From contig NZ_JACLZI010000064.1 in assembly GCF_014280935.1 (NCBI RefSeq), positions 18,421 to 82,420 of the forward strand: a stretch of DNA of 64,000 nucleotides, read 5' to 3'. This DNA is from Aquibacillus kalidii (lineage in GTDB: Bacteria > Bacillota > Bacilli > Bacillales > Amphibacillaceae). A program made the position numbers and the translations under genes. The notes under the pieces are model-generated. The model saw only the letters and a program-made list of their open reading frames with translations. It made no database searches and had not been told where the DNA came from. Shown here piece by piece: positions 32,071 to 42,026 of this stretch; the first letter of the stretch is position 1, and the number at the start of each line of letters is the position of its first letter.

Positions 32071-34909
32071 ACTTTCTTTTTTTTGCATCTAGCAATCGGG
32101 CAAATCGATCTTCTTTGCTTTCAGACTTATGGCCTTTTGTATCATTTTCAAGTTTCGGTTTATCTTTTTGTTCAACTTTAAGCCTATCGTACTGTTTTTT
32201 GACTATAACTGGTTCAACTGTTCGTCTTTGTTCTTGATTGGAAGTTCGAGATTCTACTTTTCGATAACTCCCCTTCTTCGTTGCTTGCTTTAGCTGGCTA
32301 AGCTGTGATGACCTTTCCTTTTCTTTTCCTTTTTTCATTTCTGTTTTCGCTTTACGGCTATTTCCCCTATGTCGAATAAAGCTAAAATCAATTCTAAATC
32401 TACGAACAGCCACATCTAGTAAGAATAACAAAAGTGACGCTACTAGCAGCCAAAAGAACACATCTTGTTTCTCATAATGGGGTTCGATTCCTCGTTCAGA
32501 AAATGCATGATCTAGATCTGATAGAACTGTTCCTCCACCAGCTTCAGCAATTTGCCGTAATAGCTCTTTATTAGTAGGTTGAAATGTATACTCTTGGGAA
32601 TAAGGTACTACTAGGCCGGTTTTAAAGGAACCTACTACTTTGTCTTGCTCTGTTTCCGTTAATTGTAAGAAATACACACCTGGTTCTTCGGAAGTAAAGA
32701 CCCCTTCAAACTCTCCCGGTGCCTTTTGTTGTAATTGAAGGTCTACCGTTGACCCCTTTTCATTAACCAAACTCGCATTTAGTTTTGAAAGCCCCTGATC
32801 TGGTGATGTGACATTCAACTTTACCTGATTTCCTTCTAATGTTTGGTTCAGTTGGTAAGGCTCTGATTCGTATTGCGGGAAAGTCCACGTTACAACATCA
32901 TTCCATAGTGGTGACCAAGATTCCCAAGTTGGCCATGTTCCAGCCCATTTACCTGATAGATCTGAGGTCCATGCCACTGTTTTTCCCAGTCCATATTGCC
33001 AACGGGCCAAAACCGGGTCATCCTTTTCACTGACAAGCATAACTTGCGCTCGCTTTTTTGGTGTTGTTGCAATATACGCATTCATTTCAGGTACGCCTTC
33101 AGAGAAATAGTCAGTCCACTCATATCCATTAACTAGCTTTGGAAAAAAAGGATTATCTTCAATATATGTTCGCGTAATTAAGGCAGTTTCTCTCGATAAA
33201 ATAGTTGGAATACTCGAATCATTTTGTACGAGATAAAAACGACCATCACCTAATGTAGCCATTTCTTCAAGAAGTACCCCATCGGCTTCGATACCAATTG
33301 CCACTGTTGACAGAGTAATCCCTTCTTCTTTTCCATGTTTGATCATTTCCTGATAATCTAACGTAGTTCCGGATTGTCCGTCAGTTAATAAAATAATATG
33401 CTTTCGCTTCAATTCTAGTTGTTCTAATTGATCATATGCCTGACCTGTTGGTGTGAAGATATCCGTACCACCACTGGCTGTTATGGAACGAACTTTATCC
33501 ATGACAGCCTCCTTATCAGTAATAGGTCCCGTTTCCACAACCTGCCACGGAACGGAATCGAAGGCAATTACACCTAACGTATCCTTTTCACGTAGTAAAT
33601 CAATGGAACGCGCAGCTGCTTCTCTTGCTAGCGCAATCTTGTTGCCCATCATACTGCCAGACTTATCCATAACAATGACTAGACCAAGTGAAGGCAGCTC
33701 CTTTTTACCTTTAATATCTGTATCAACAGGCAATAACTTTTCAATTGGGGTTTTATAATACCCACCAACACCAAACGATTGGTCTCCCCCTGTCATAATA
33801 AATCCTAAACCAAAGTCTCTTACTGCCGTTTGGATCATATCCATTTGTTCTCCAGAAACGGAGGTAGCTGAAACATCGCTAAAAATAATCGTGTCGTATT
33901 TTAGGTAATTACTTAATTGCCCAGGTAATAATGCTGGTTCAATTGTTTTTACATTTAGAGCAGATGATTGTAATGATTGCTGTAAATTATTTGCTGCTCC
34001 TTTTTTCCCTTCCACAATCAGTACATGTGGTAATCCTCTTGTCTCAGCAAACGCTGAAAGTTGATTATTCTCAACAACTTCATCACCATTAGCTATGATC
34101 TCTGCTGTATAAGTATGAAAACCATCTTCAACAACCAACTGTTGAAAAGATAATTGATTCGTACCTTCCTTTATCTCTATCGCTTGATCAACAATTAGCT
34201 TTCCATCTTCCTTGATTCTAATCTGACTGGTTGACTCTATATTACTATTAATAGTCATGGACAATTTGGCTTGTTCACCAAGATAAATTGTCTCCGGAAC
34301 CTCAAATGAATCAATGGCAACATCCGCCTGGTACACTGTATCATAAGGCAATACATCAACCGTGTATCCCCGTTTCTTTAAGTAAGTAGCTTGGTTGACA
34401 GCATCTCCTATATTTTCATTTCCATCACTCAATAAAACAATTCGTCCTTTACTATTACCAGAAAATAAACTGCTAGCTAATTGCAAACCTGCTCCAATAT
34501 TTGTAAAGGACTTATTAATGTCTGTTTGAAATTCGGAAATACCACTCATTCGTTCTGTTAAAGGGGAGTCAACAGTTGCATGTGATCCGATGGAAATAAC
34601 TCCAACTTTATCATCTAATTGTTTCTGTTTAACAGATTCATTAATAGACTTGATAATAGTACTTTCATGATCCATCATACTATGGGAACGATCTGCTACA
34701 AATACTGTTGTCATATGTTGGATAGGAATAAGTATTTGTACCCCAGCAAGTGCAAGGATAACGAAGCTAAATATAATAGATCTTAATATAAGAAGTATTA
34801 CTTTACGACTTCCAAACAAATTCATATTCTTTCTTGAAAATAAAAACAAAACATAGACCATTGGTATGAAGGCCAGTAACCACAGGGGATTATCGACTTG
34901 AAATGCCAC
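32069..34909 (-). CDS. Membrane protein with two VWA domains and a glutamine-amidotransferase-like domain
   Basis: Largest and last protein of the eight-gene operon, 946 residues. Two N-terminal helices (residues 8-26 and 38-60) are followed by a VWA domain with metal-site motif DRSHSM (73-78). A class I amidotransferase-like region without an evident catalytic Cys follows (about 293-400), then a second VWA domain with the canonical MIDAS DKSGSM (415-420) and TSDLSGKWAG-type strands. Another helix lies near residues 800-820 (FFWLLVASLLLFLLDVAV), before a very basic tail of about 120 residues. The architecture is that of YfbK/BatA-like envelope proteins. The GTG start overlaps the previous gene by 20 bases after GGGAGGTG. 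Confidence 0.85.
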   Translation of the reverse strand: MAFQVDNPLWLLAFIPMVYVLFLFSRKNMNLFGSRKVILLILRSIIFSFVILALAGVQILIPIQHMTTVFVADRSHSMMDHESTIIKSINESVKQKQLDDKVGVISIGSHATVDSPLTERMSGISEFQTDINKSFTNIGAGLQLASSLFSGNSKGRIVLLSDGNENIGDAVNQATYLKKRGYTVDVLPYDTVYQADVAIDSFEVPETIYLGEQAKLSMTINSNIESTSQIRIKEDGKLIVDQAIEIKEGTNQLSFQQLVVEDGFHTYTAEIIANGDEVVENNQLSAFAETRGLPHVLIVEGKKGAANNLQQSLQSSALNVKTIEPALLPGQLSNYLKYDTIIFSDVSATSVSGEQMDMIQTAVRDFGLGFIMTGGDQSFGVGGYYKTPIEKLLPVDTDIKGKKELPSLGLVIVMDKSGSMMGNKIALAREAAARSIDLLREKDTLGVIAFDSVPWQVVETGPITDKEAVMDKVRSITASGGTDIFTPTGQAYDQLEQLELKRKHIILLTDGQSGTTLDYQEMIKHGKEEGITLSTVAIGIEADGVLLEEMATLGDGRFYLVQNDSSIPTILSRETALITRTYIEDNPFFPKLVNGYEWTDYFSEGVPEMNAYIATTPKKRAQVMLVSEKDDPVLARWQYGLGKTVAWTSDLSGKWAGTWPTWESWSPLWNDVVTWTFPQYESEPYQLNQTLEGNQVKLNVTSPDQGLSKLNASLVNEKGSTVDLQLQQKAPGEFEGVFTSEEPGVYFLQLTETEQDKVVGSFKTGLVVPYSQEYTFQPTNKELLRQIAEAGGGTVLSDLDHAFSERGIEPHYEKQDVFFWLLVASLLLFLLDVAVRRFRIDFSFIRHRGNSRKAKTEMKKGKEKERSSQLSQLKQATKKGSYRKVESRTSNQEQRRTVEPVIVKKQYDRLKVEQKDKPKLENDTKGHKSESKEDRFARLLDAKKRK

Positions 34910-36719
34910 GTCGATACACCTCCCATTCGATAAACAAAATTAGAAGAGCAATTGCCGCAAAAATTCTCCAAAGTTCTAATTTGGATAACGTCTTTGTATC
35001 GCTCGCTTCACCTTTCCTATTCAATGAAAAGGAATCTACCGATCGTATGATTTTTTCTTCATCAGGTAACTGAACTACAAATGGACGAAACTCAGAACCA
35101 TATGATGTCTGCTCATGTAGTTGATACATACTTGGTCTTTTCGGAACAAGCGTTTCTTTTTGATTTAAAACAATCGGGTAAAGGTCATCCCCATCTAACG
35201 TTTCGATGATTGCCTTTTCCGTTGTTGGTGATAGATTGATAGTCATTGATTCCAATGGTGTAAAATACCCCAGTGTCTCCTGATCAGCAGACAGATAGTG
35301 GATACTATTGGCCAGTAGTATTGGGAAACCTGGGTGCAAAGGCCAATCAGAATCGTTGATATCAAAGGCAAACAAAACTATAGGAGATCTTTGATAGTTT
35401 CCTTTCGCTATGACTCCCTCTTCTCCACTCTTTACGATAGGTTTAAGACCCTGCCAATCACCAACTTGAAAAGCTTTACTTAAATACATAGATTTGACGT
35501 TACTAAATTGCAATATAGGCTCACTAGACTCCGATTGGAGACTATAGGAAAGATCCTTCTTTTCTTTAATTGCAAAAGGACCACCGATCTTTGGAGATAG
35601 AATTATTTTGGGGCCCTTAGGCCATTTGTCGGCTTCTACATTAGACACTATATAAGTATTTACTTGCTCGTTATCGGGATAAGCATATTCACCTTGATCA
35701 TTCTTCGTAACCACAACCGTATCTATACTAGCAGAATTTAAAGCCTTTTCTACAAAAGGATTCGTATCTCCAACTAAATACACAGTGTCAGTTGTTTGTT
35801 TAGGTAGTAACGCATAGATCGTATTATCAAGGTCATAGTCATCATCATCTAACTTTGCCGTATAATGATTATGTAATGGTAAATCATTGATAGTGAGTGT
35901 CTTTTGTTCGGCCGCAGCAAGTTTATCTGTAAGCTGTTTTATTTTTCCATCCTCCCCTTCAATCGACAGGGTAAATTCCTTTTCTTCCGCAGTTTGATTT
36001 TCAATCGTTACAATTGCGGCTACAGTTTCTCCCGAAGGCTTTACTCCAAACGTAGTTAACGATAGATTATTTGATGACACACTACGATTATGTATAACGA
36101 TATCACTCGTTATATCTAATTCTTTCAACTGCTCCGTTTGTAAATGGTCAGTGAAAATATGAATCTCTCCTGTTCCATTTTTAATTAAAGACTGAGCCAA
36201 TTGAATGCTATCTACCATATTCTCATGCTGGAAGGATATCTCCATCTCATTTAAGAGATGATCAACATTTGGTAGGTCCGTTTCACTAGATGCGAGTAGT
36301 ATTGGGGCTCTTTGGGCTTCTATTAGGCTAACTTGCTGATCGTCCCCCAACTTATCTACTAATTCCTTCGCCTCTTGCTTAACAGATTGAAACCTAGAAT
36401 CAGAACCATTTGTGACCGACATTGTTGCAGAAGTATCCATAATAATTACTACATGTTCACTAAATACTTCCTTTCCATCTAGAAAGGGCCGCGTTAAGGC
36501 TATAATGATAAACAATAAAAATAACAGCTGTAAAAGTAATAAGATGTTTTTCTGCAGTCTTTTCCACCAACGGTCTGTTTCCCACTCTTTCATGGTTTGT
36601 TCCCATAAATATATAGAAGAGATCGGTTGATTTTCGTATTGTTTTTTAAAGAAATAAAGCAGCAATAATAGTGGAATTGACATTAAAAACACAAAGGAAA
36701 TGGGTGTTAGAACCCCCAT
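34890..36719 (-). CDS. BatA-type membrane protein with VWA domain
   Basis: 609 residues. An N-terminal BatA-like segment with two helices (FVFLMSIPLLLLLYFF and ILLLLQLLFLLFIIIALTRP) flanks a loop; a VWA domain follows with MIDAS DTSATM. A long beta-rich extracytoplasmic region leads to a last helix (LELWRIFAAIALLILFIEWE) and YRRGISSR. I set the start at the ATG at 36719, four bases after the DUF58 stop, with GGGAGGTGAGG upstream; an in-frame TTG at 36734 contains that site. Partner of the 946-residue protein. Confidence 0.85.
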   Translation of the reverse strand: MGVLTPISFVFLMSIPLLLLLYFFKKQYENQPISSIYLWEQTMKEWETDRWWKRLQKNILLLLQLLFLLFIIIALTRPFLDGKEVFSEHVVIIMDTSATMSVTNGSDSRFQSVKQEAKELVDKLGDDQQVSLIEAQRAPILLASSETDLPNVDHLLNEMEISFQHENMVDSIQLAQSLIKNGTGEIHIFTDHLQTEQLKELDITSDIVIHNRSVSSNNLSLTTFGVKPSGETVAAIVTIENQTAEEKEFTLSIEGEDGKIKQLTDKLAAAEQKTLTINDLPLHNHYTAKLDDDDYDLDNTIYALLPKQTTDTVYLVGDTNPFVEKALNSASIDTVVVTKNDQGEYAYPDNEQVNTYIVSNVEADKWPKGPKIILSPKIGGPFAIKEKKDLSYSLQSESSEPILQFSNVKSMYLSKAFQVGDWQGLKPIVKSGEEGVIAKGNYQRSPIVLFAFDINDSDWPLHPGFPILLANSIHYLSADQETLGYFTPLESMTINLSPTTEKAIIETLDGDDLYPIVLNQKETLVPKRPSMYQLHEQTSYGSEFRPFVVQLPDEEKIIRSVDSFSLNRKGEASDTKTLSKLELWRIFAAIALLILFIEWEVYRRGISSR

Positions 36720-36723
36720 AGCC

Positions 36724-37614
36724 TCACCTCCCAATCCAACCTTTACCCATTAGTGTTGAAAAAACGGTTTCATCTAATGCAGTTGAAGTTGTACATGGAA
36801 TTAGATCAATTCCACGACCTCGACAGAAAGAACTAATGGATAGCATATGAGATTGTAGCAATTGCCTGTAATTTTCCATCACCTTTGGGGACATAGACAC
36901 CTGGCGTTCCCCCATTGTTTCGACATCAATTAACTTAACATCACCAACAAATCCCGGTTGTTTTTCTTCTGGTAATAATACTTGAATCAATAGAACTTGC
37001 TGACGTTTAGCTTGCATCCTTTTGATAGCGGAGAACAAGTGCTCAGGATTGTCTAGGAAATCACTTATCATGATATGAAGTCCACCATGCTTCCCTTCTT
37101 TTATGGAATGCAATAAACAATCACCGAAGGATTTACTGTCATTGGCAACAGCAACTTGATCCATAAAGGTTAAAGCTTTCTTGGTCATAGCTTTGCCCTT
37201 TGTAAATGGTAACGATCGTGATGATGACGCGACAGGCTTTATCATCACTCTGTCTGAATTTGCAAGACTCAGAAAACTGAATACGGCGGCCATTTGTTTT
37301 GCTCTAAGCCACTTATGATTATTTATTGCCATTGACTTCGTACAATCTAAATAAATAGTGATATCTAATTCTTGTTCATCTAAAAACCGTTTAATATAAA
37401 ACTTTCCTGATCTCGCATATGTATTCCAGTCAATCTGTCTTAAATCATCTCCAGGATTATATGTCCGGTAATCAGAGAACTCTAATGAAGAACCTAAACG
37501 CTGTGATCTCCTTTCCCCTTTTTGCCCTCCACGTACATAGCGTTTAGATATAATCTTGTAGTTTGATAGTCTTCTCGTTAATACTGGCGATAGAAGATCA
37601 CTCACGAAATTCAC
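36724..37614 (-). CDS. DUF58 domain protein
   Basis: 296-residue protein with the DUF58 signature EFSDYRTYNPGDDLRQIDWN, followed by a VWA-like fold (TIYLDCTKSM as a partial metal site, MISDFLD). DUF58 proteins almost always sit between a MoxR ATPase and BatA/VWA proteins, as here, and may be clients or adaptors of MoxR. The GTG start overlaps the moxR stop by four bases (GTGA), giving coupling. Confidence 0.88.
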   Translation of the reverse strand: MNFVSDLLSPVLTRRLSNYKIISKRYVRGGQKGERRSQRLGSSLEFSDYRTYNPGDDLRQIDWNTYARSGKFYIKRFLDEQELDITIYLDCTKSMAINNHKWLRAKQMAAVFSFLSLANSDRVMIKPVASSSRSLPFTKGKAMTKKALTFMDQVAVANDSKSFGDCLLHSIKEGKHGGLHIMISDFLDNPEHLFSAIKRMQAKRQQVLLIQVLLPEEKQPGFVGDVKLIDVETMGERQVSMSPKVMENYRQLLQSHMLSISSFCRGRGIDLIPCTTSTALDETVFSTLMGKGWIGR

Positions 37615-38603
37615 GACCTCTCTTCTATTAAAGTAAGTAACCCATTTATCAGATCTTCCGGTTTTACTTCTGCAGCTTCCCCTTCAAAATTCAAAAAAAC
37701 TCGATGGCGCAAAACCGGACAAGCTACCTCTTTTATGTCACCTATTGAAACATTATAGCGCCCATCAAAAAGTGCCCTTACTTTGGCAACAGCAATAATG
37801 CTTTGTAGTCCCCTTGGTCCTGAACCGTACTGTACATATTGGTTAATTTGTTCGGAAGCGTGGCTATCTCCCGGATGTGTCGCCATAATCACATTCACGG
37901 CATAGTCTAAGACACTATCTGCTACAAGTATATGCTTTGCCATCTCTTGTACCTCAAGAACAAAAGCTGCGTCCATCAATTTTTCTAATCCTACCTGAGT
38001 AGGACTAGTTGTTCTCTTTGCTATTTCTCTTAATTCGTCACGGCTTGGATAAGCAACATTTATCTTCATAATAAACCGATCCATTTGTGCCTCTGGTAAA
38101 GGATACGTCCCTTCCAACTCAACTGGGTTTTGTGTAGCTAAAACAAAGAAAGGTGAAGGTAATTTTCTCATTTCCCCCATTACTGTCACTGTTTTTTCTC
38201 CCATAGCCTCTAATAAAGCACTCTGAGTCTTTGGCGTGGCTCGGTTAACTTCATCTGCCAAGACTATATTTGAGAACAATGGCCCTTCGTAAAACTCGAA
38301 CGACTGTCCACCTGATTCATTCGGTTGAATCATATTCGTACCTGTAATATCCGTGGGCATCAAATCGGGTGTAAATTGAACTCGAGAAAATTGTAAATTC
38401 ATAACCTCTGAAATTTTTCGAACTAGCATTGTTTTACCTAACCCAGGTAACCCTTCTAAAAGTACATGACCTTGTGCAAAGATCCCCCAAAGGAGTTGAT
38501 TAAGTACCTCATCCTGTCCGACAATGAATCGTCCAATTTCTGCTTTGATTTCCTTCATTTTCTTTTTTACGTCCGTAATAGCTTGTTCACTAATCGTATC
38601 CAT
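37611..38603 (-). CDS. MoxR-family AAA+ ATPase
   Basis: 330-residue AAA+ chaperone-like ATPase. Walker A is GLPGLGKTM, Walker B VLADEVNRA, sensor 1 LATQNPVELEGTYPLPEAQMD and arginine finger MDRF. The C-terminal lid includes GSGPRGLQSII. MoxR proteins mature or remodel VWA-containing partners, and three follow directly in this operon. The start codon abuts the preceding stop (TAAATG). Confidence 0.92.
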   Translation of the reverse strand: MDTISEQAITDVKKKMKEIKAEIGRFIVGQDEVLNQLLWGIFAQGHVLLEGLPGLGKTMLVRKISEVMNLQFSRVQFTPDLMPTDITGTNMIQPNESGGQSFEFYEGPLFSNIVLADEVNRATPKTQSALLEAMGEKTVTVMGEMRKLPSPFFVLATQNPVELEGTYPLPEAQMDRFIMKINVAYPSRDELREIAKRTTSPTQVGLEKLMDAAFVLEVQEMAKHILVADSVLDYAVNVIMATHPGDSHASEQINQYVQYGSGPRGLQSIIAVAKVRALFDGRYNVSIGDIKEVACPVLRHRVFLNFEGEAAEVKPEDLINGLLTLIEERS

Positions 38604-40214
38604 TTAATTTGTTCCTCCCCCTGGGTCTATATCCGAAAAATAACTTTTTATAATAGATTGTAAATGATCTGGATAGTCGTTCCTTTCCATAGCTTGGCGG
38701 TAGGTTTCTTCATATTGCTGATAAACTTCTCCATAAGAACGAACCTCACCAGGTAGAATAGGGGCATTTGGAGCAATTTGTTGTTCGCTATTACCCTCTC
38801 CAAGTTGACCGTTATCCACTTCTGTATTATTTTGACCTTCCAGTTGCTTCGGTACAGTTAAATCATGATTTCCAGCACCTAGTCCTGCTCCATTTCCCGA
38901 ACCCGAGCCTGAGCCAGATCCACTTCCTGAGCCCGAACCTGATCCACTTCCTGAACCTGCTCCCGAACCACTACCAGATCCATTCCCTGAACCACTTGCC
39001 CCGGATGCTCCGCTACCCGAACCATTTCCAGATTTAGAGGTATTACTACCAGATGAACTATTACCTTGTGTTGATCCTGAACTACCACTGCCGGAAAAAG
39101 CTAATTTGCCTGAAGGACTAAGCCCAGCAGCCTGTAATTGTTGATTTAACTGCTGTGCTAACTGTTGAAGATCAGTTTGCGCCTTCGCTAAGCTAGATTC
39201 CTTAGCAGCCTCTTCTAGAAGTTCAGCCATTTGTTCCTCCATGGAGGTAAGTAATTTTTCTAGCTCTTGTTTGGATAATTCTTGATTAGCTAACTCAGGT
39301 GACTCTAACCCGAGTTGTTCAGCAGCCTGTTTCATCTGTTCTTGAAGCTTTTGTAATTCTTCTTCACTCAATCCTTCTAACTGATTCATTAGATCAGCCA
39401 TTTGTTTTTCCATTTGTTTTTTATCCAGATTGGTTAATGCTTGAGCTAATTTATCCAAGTTATTCCCTTTCAACTTCTCACTCAAAGATTGAAGAGATTG
39501 TTTTTTTTGCTCCGATTTTTTCTTTAGTTCATCCAACTTTTTCTCCGCTCGAAGCATATCTTCCTTTAATTCTGAGGCCTTCTTCTCTTTTTGAGCTTCT
39601 TTTAAAAGCTTTTCTAATTCTTTATTGGTCTTTTCATCTACTTTTTCTTCATGTTCATCCGCAAAATTTTTCACCTTTTCCTTTTGCTCTTCTAATATTT
39701 CTCTATCTTTTTCTTTATTATTTGCCGTCTCCATTACTTCATTTGGAAATAAAAGACCAAGACATGTTAGAGAACCAAACAGTAAGAAAAGAAACATCTT
39801 CCTCCAGTACATCCATTGCAGCTTTTCACTTTTAATAATAGGCAGCATTTCTTTCATACTGTTTAAACAATCTTTACGTTGGATTAACGCGATTGGTGAG
39901 CTTTCATCTAAAAATTGAAAAGCTGTTACAACCTTATCATTTAACCCTTTTTTGTCGTACTCTTTAGCTGCATCTAGATCTGAAGGTCTTCGCTTCCAAA
40001 AGTAGCCAAGTAAAACGACAACTATTACTACAGCACTTAATGCAATTTTCCACTCTAGATAAAGAACGATAAAAATGCGACTCCATATCGTCCAGGCCAA
40101 TGCGATGCCTGCCAGATAAATTAATCCATTATAACAGATCCGTATCGCTTCTTTTACCAATAGCTTTCGTTTTACTTCCTTTAACATTTGAAAAAATAGA
40201 TTTTCTTCACTCAT
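38604..40214 (-). CDS. Membrane coiled-coil protein with long Ser-Gly repeat
   Basis: 536 residues in four parts: a two-helix membrane hairpin (about residues 28-66), a third helix (about 138-155), a long charged coiled coil (about 165-370, rich in E, K, Q, L), and a low-complexity Ser-Gly tract (about 373-455) with many SG/GSG units. A short conserved-looking C-terminus contains YGEVYQQYEETYRQAM. The DNA of the tract is an imperfect hexamer-type repeat on which other frames stay open. No known family is certain; DUF4175-type proteins near MoxR genes are comparable. Starts three bases after the permease stop. Confidence 0.8.
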   Translation of the reverse strand: MSEENLFFQMLKEVKRKLLVKEAIRICYNGLIYLAGIALAWTIWSRIFIVLYLEWKIALSAVVIVVVLLGYFWKRRPSDLDAAKEYDKKGLNDKVVTAFQFLDESSPIALIQRKDCLNSMKEMLPIIKSEKLQWMYWRKMFLFLLFGSLTCLGLLFPNEVMETANNKEKDREILEEQKEKVKNFADEHEEKVDEKTNKELEKLLKEAQKEKKASELKEDMLRAEKKLDELKKKSEQKKQSLQSLSEKLKGNNLDKLAQALTNLDKKQMEKQMADLMNQLEGLSEEELQKLQEQMKQAAEQLGLESPELANQELSKQELEKLLTSMEEQMAELLEEAAKESSLAKAQTDLQQLAQQLNQQLQAAGLSPSGKLAFSGSGSSGSTQGNSSSGSNTSKSGNGSGSGASGASGSGNGSGSGSGAGSGSGSGSGSGSGSGSGSGSGNGAGLGAGNHDLTVPKQLEGQNNTEVDNGQLGEGNSEQQIAPNAPILPGEVRSYGEVYQQYEETYRQAMERNDYPDHLQSIIKSYFSDIDPGGGTN

Positions 40215-40217
40215 GGG

Positions 40218-41093
40218 TTACCCCTTCTTTTTTCTTGATTTTAGCTGAGTCGAAGGTCTAAGTCTTATAATACTAACAAACAAGGAAAAAATCGTAATAA
40301 TCGAGTAGGATGTAATAAACCCTTTCCACAAATCCCAATTCACCCCCGCCGATTGAAGTGATCTCTCAACAGTAGGTTCATAAATTGAAAATAGTGTCGC
40401 AGCTGGATTAAGCATTAAAGCTACATACGGTAGGTAGTGATTCCCTTGGGTTACCCCACTCGGTCCTGTATATTGTTGCATCACAAAACGTAGGGAGATG
40501 AAGAATAAAATTAATGTTCCAACAACTAGGAACACCATCACCCCATACGTAGTGATTGTTGCCACCATCGTCCGTCGTATCAATGTAGAAAACATAATCC
40601 CAAGGCTTCCAATAGTAAGCATTGTCAATAAATGAAAACTAAATGTTATCATCACCATTTCCGGTGATACACCACCATATAAGAACACAATACTATAAAG
40701 CGGTAAGGATGCGATTAGCATTAGAAATAAGTAGGCTATCGAAGAGAATAGTTTGCTTAAAATGATCGATGTAGACGATTGTTGTGTTGTTAATAAAATA
40801 TTTAACGTCTGCATTTCTCGCTCTCCACTTATTGCACCGGCTGTAAGTCCAGGAGTCATAAACAGAATTAACCCTAATTGTCCTATCCCTAATACCATAA
40901 AGAGATTTCGACTGTCGGTTGCAGTGAAACTATCATAACTAAGATATGATTCTATATAAATAAACGCTAAACAGGCAATACCACATACAAGTAAATAGAA
41001 AAACAGACCGAGAAAACTTTTAAATGTACGAAATCTTAATTTTACTTCCTTATTCAAAACTGGATTGATGAACAATGACATGAAGCGGTCCAA
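40218..41093 (-). CDS. ABC-2-type transporter permease (GldF-like)
   Basis: 291 residues with six hydrophobic helices. FINPVLNKEVKLRFRTFKSF and AGAISGEREMQTLNILLTTQ are typical of ABC-2 permeases such as GldF/NosY. It pairs with the ATPase encoded just upstream; the stop of that gene and this TTG start are adjacent (TAATTG). An in-frame ATG at 41081 is an alternative. The substrate is unknown. Confidence 0.85.
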   Translation of the reverse strand: MDRFMSLFINPVLNKEVKLRFRTFKSFLGLFFYLLVCGIACLAFIYIESYLSYDSFTATDSRNLFMVLGIGQLGLILFMTPGLTAGAISGEREMQTLNILLTTQQSSTSIILSKLFSSIAYLFLMLIASLPLYSIVFLYGGVSPEMVMITFSFHLLTMLTIGSLGIMFSTLIRRTMVATITTYGVMVFLVVGTLILFFISLRFVMQQYTGPSGVTQGNHYLPYVALMLNPAATLFSIYEPTVERSLQSAGVNWDLWKGFITSYSIITIFSLFVSIIRLRPSTQLKSRKKKG

Positions 41094-42026
41094 TTACTCG
41101 TCCCCCTTTGTTATTTCCATAAAGATGTCCTCTAAATTACTCTGCTTCTGAGTAAAGGTTAGAATCGGAATTTCATTTTTAACTGCTTTTCTCAGTAATT
41201 CTATTTGATCATCTTCTGTCCCTTCATAGGAAACATGAAGCAGAAGTTCAGTTTTTTCATCCCGCTCGACTTGAAGAACATTAGGATCCTCCTGGAAAAA
41301 AGCTATGGTACGTTCTATATTATTCTTCACTTGGATATTCAGTATTTTTTGTGCTTGCAGTTGGTTTTCAATTTGACCAACATTGCCACTAGCAATCAAA
41401 TTTCCATGTTCAATAATACCCAGGTAATCACACATTTCAGATAGTTCTGGAAGGATGTGAGAGGAAATAATGATCGTTTTTTCCATGTTTTTTAATTCTT
41501 TTAAAATACCTCTCATCTCTATTCTTGCACGCGGATCCAAACCAGATGCAGGTTCATCTAAAATTAAAACCTCTGGGTCATGAATTAATGCTCTTGCCAA
41601 ACAAAGTCTTTGCTTCATTCCTCTTGAGAGGACATCTACGTAACTATCTTTTTTATCTATTAAGTTAACTAACTCTAGTAACTGTGGAATGATTGCTTTT
41701 CTTTCATTACTCGGTACACCATAACTAGCGCCATAGAAATCTAAGTATTCGTGTACTTTAAATTGATCGTAGACACCAAAGAAATCTGGCATATACCCTA
41801 TGTGCTTACGAACCTGCTTCGGATTTTTCGTAACATCATATCCATTTACATAAGCAGTTCCATTTGTTGGTGCAAGTAAGGTAGCTAGTATAGAGAAGGT
41901 AGTAGACTTCCCAGCACCGTTAGGCCCGACAAATCCAAATACTGTCCCTTTATCAATAGAAAGATTTAAATTATTCAATGCGGTAAATGAACCGTACTTT
42001 TTAGTTAAATTATTTATTTCTATCAC
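41094..42026 (-). CDS. ABC transporter ATPase (GldA/CcmA-like)
   Basis: 310-residue ATPase: Walker A GPNGAGKST, signature LSRGMKQRLCLARAL (SRGMK in place of SGGQ, common in this class), Walker B VLILDEPASGLDP and switch ISSHIL. The C-terminal 90 residues are the extra domain of drug- or lipid-type exporters. GTG start overlapping the previous stop (GTGA). Confidence 0.9.
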   Translation of the reverse strand: MIEINNLTKKYGSFTALNNLNLSIDKGTVFGFVGPNGAGKSTTFSILATLLAPTNGTAYVNGYDVTKNPKQVRKHIGYMPDFFGVYDQFKVHEYLDFYGASYGVPSNERKAIIPQLLELVNLIDKKDSYVDVLSRGMKQRLCLARALIHDPEVLILDEPASGLDPRARIEMRGILKELKNMEKTIIISSHILPELSEMCDYLGIIEHGNLIASGNVGQIENQLQAQKILNIQVKNNIERTIAFFQEDPNVLQVERDEKTELLLHVSYEGTEDDQIELLRKAVKNEIPILTFTQKQSNLEDIFMEITKGDE

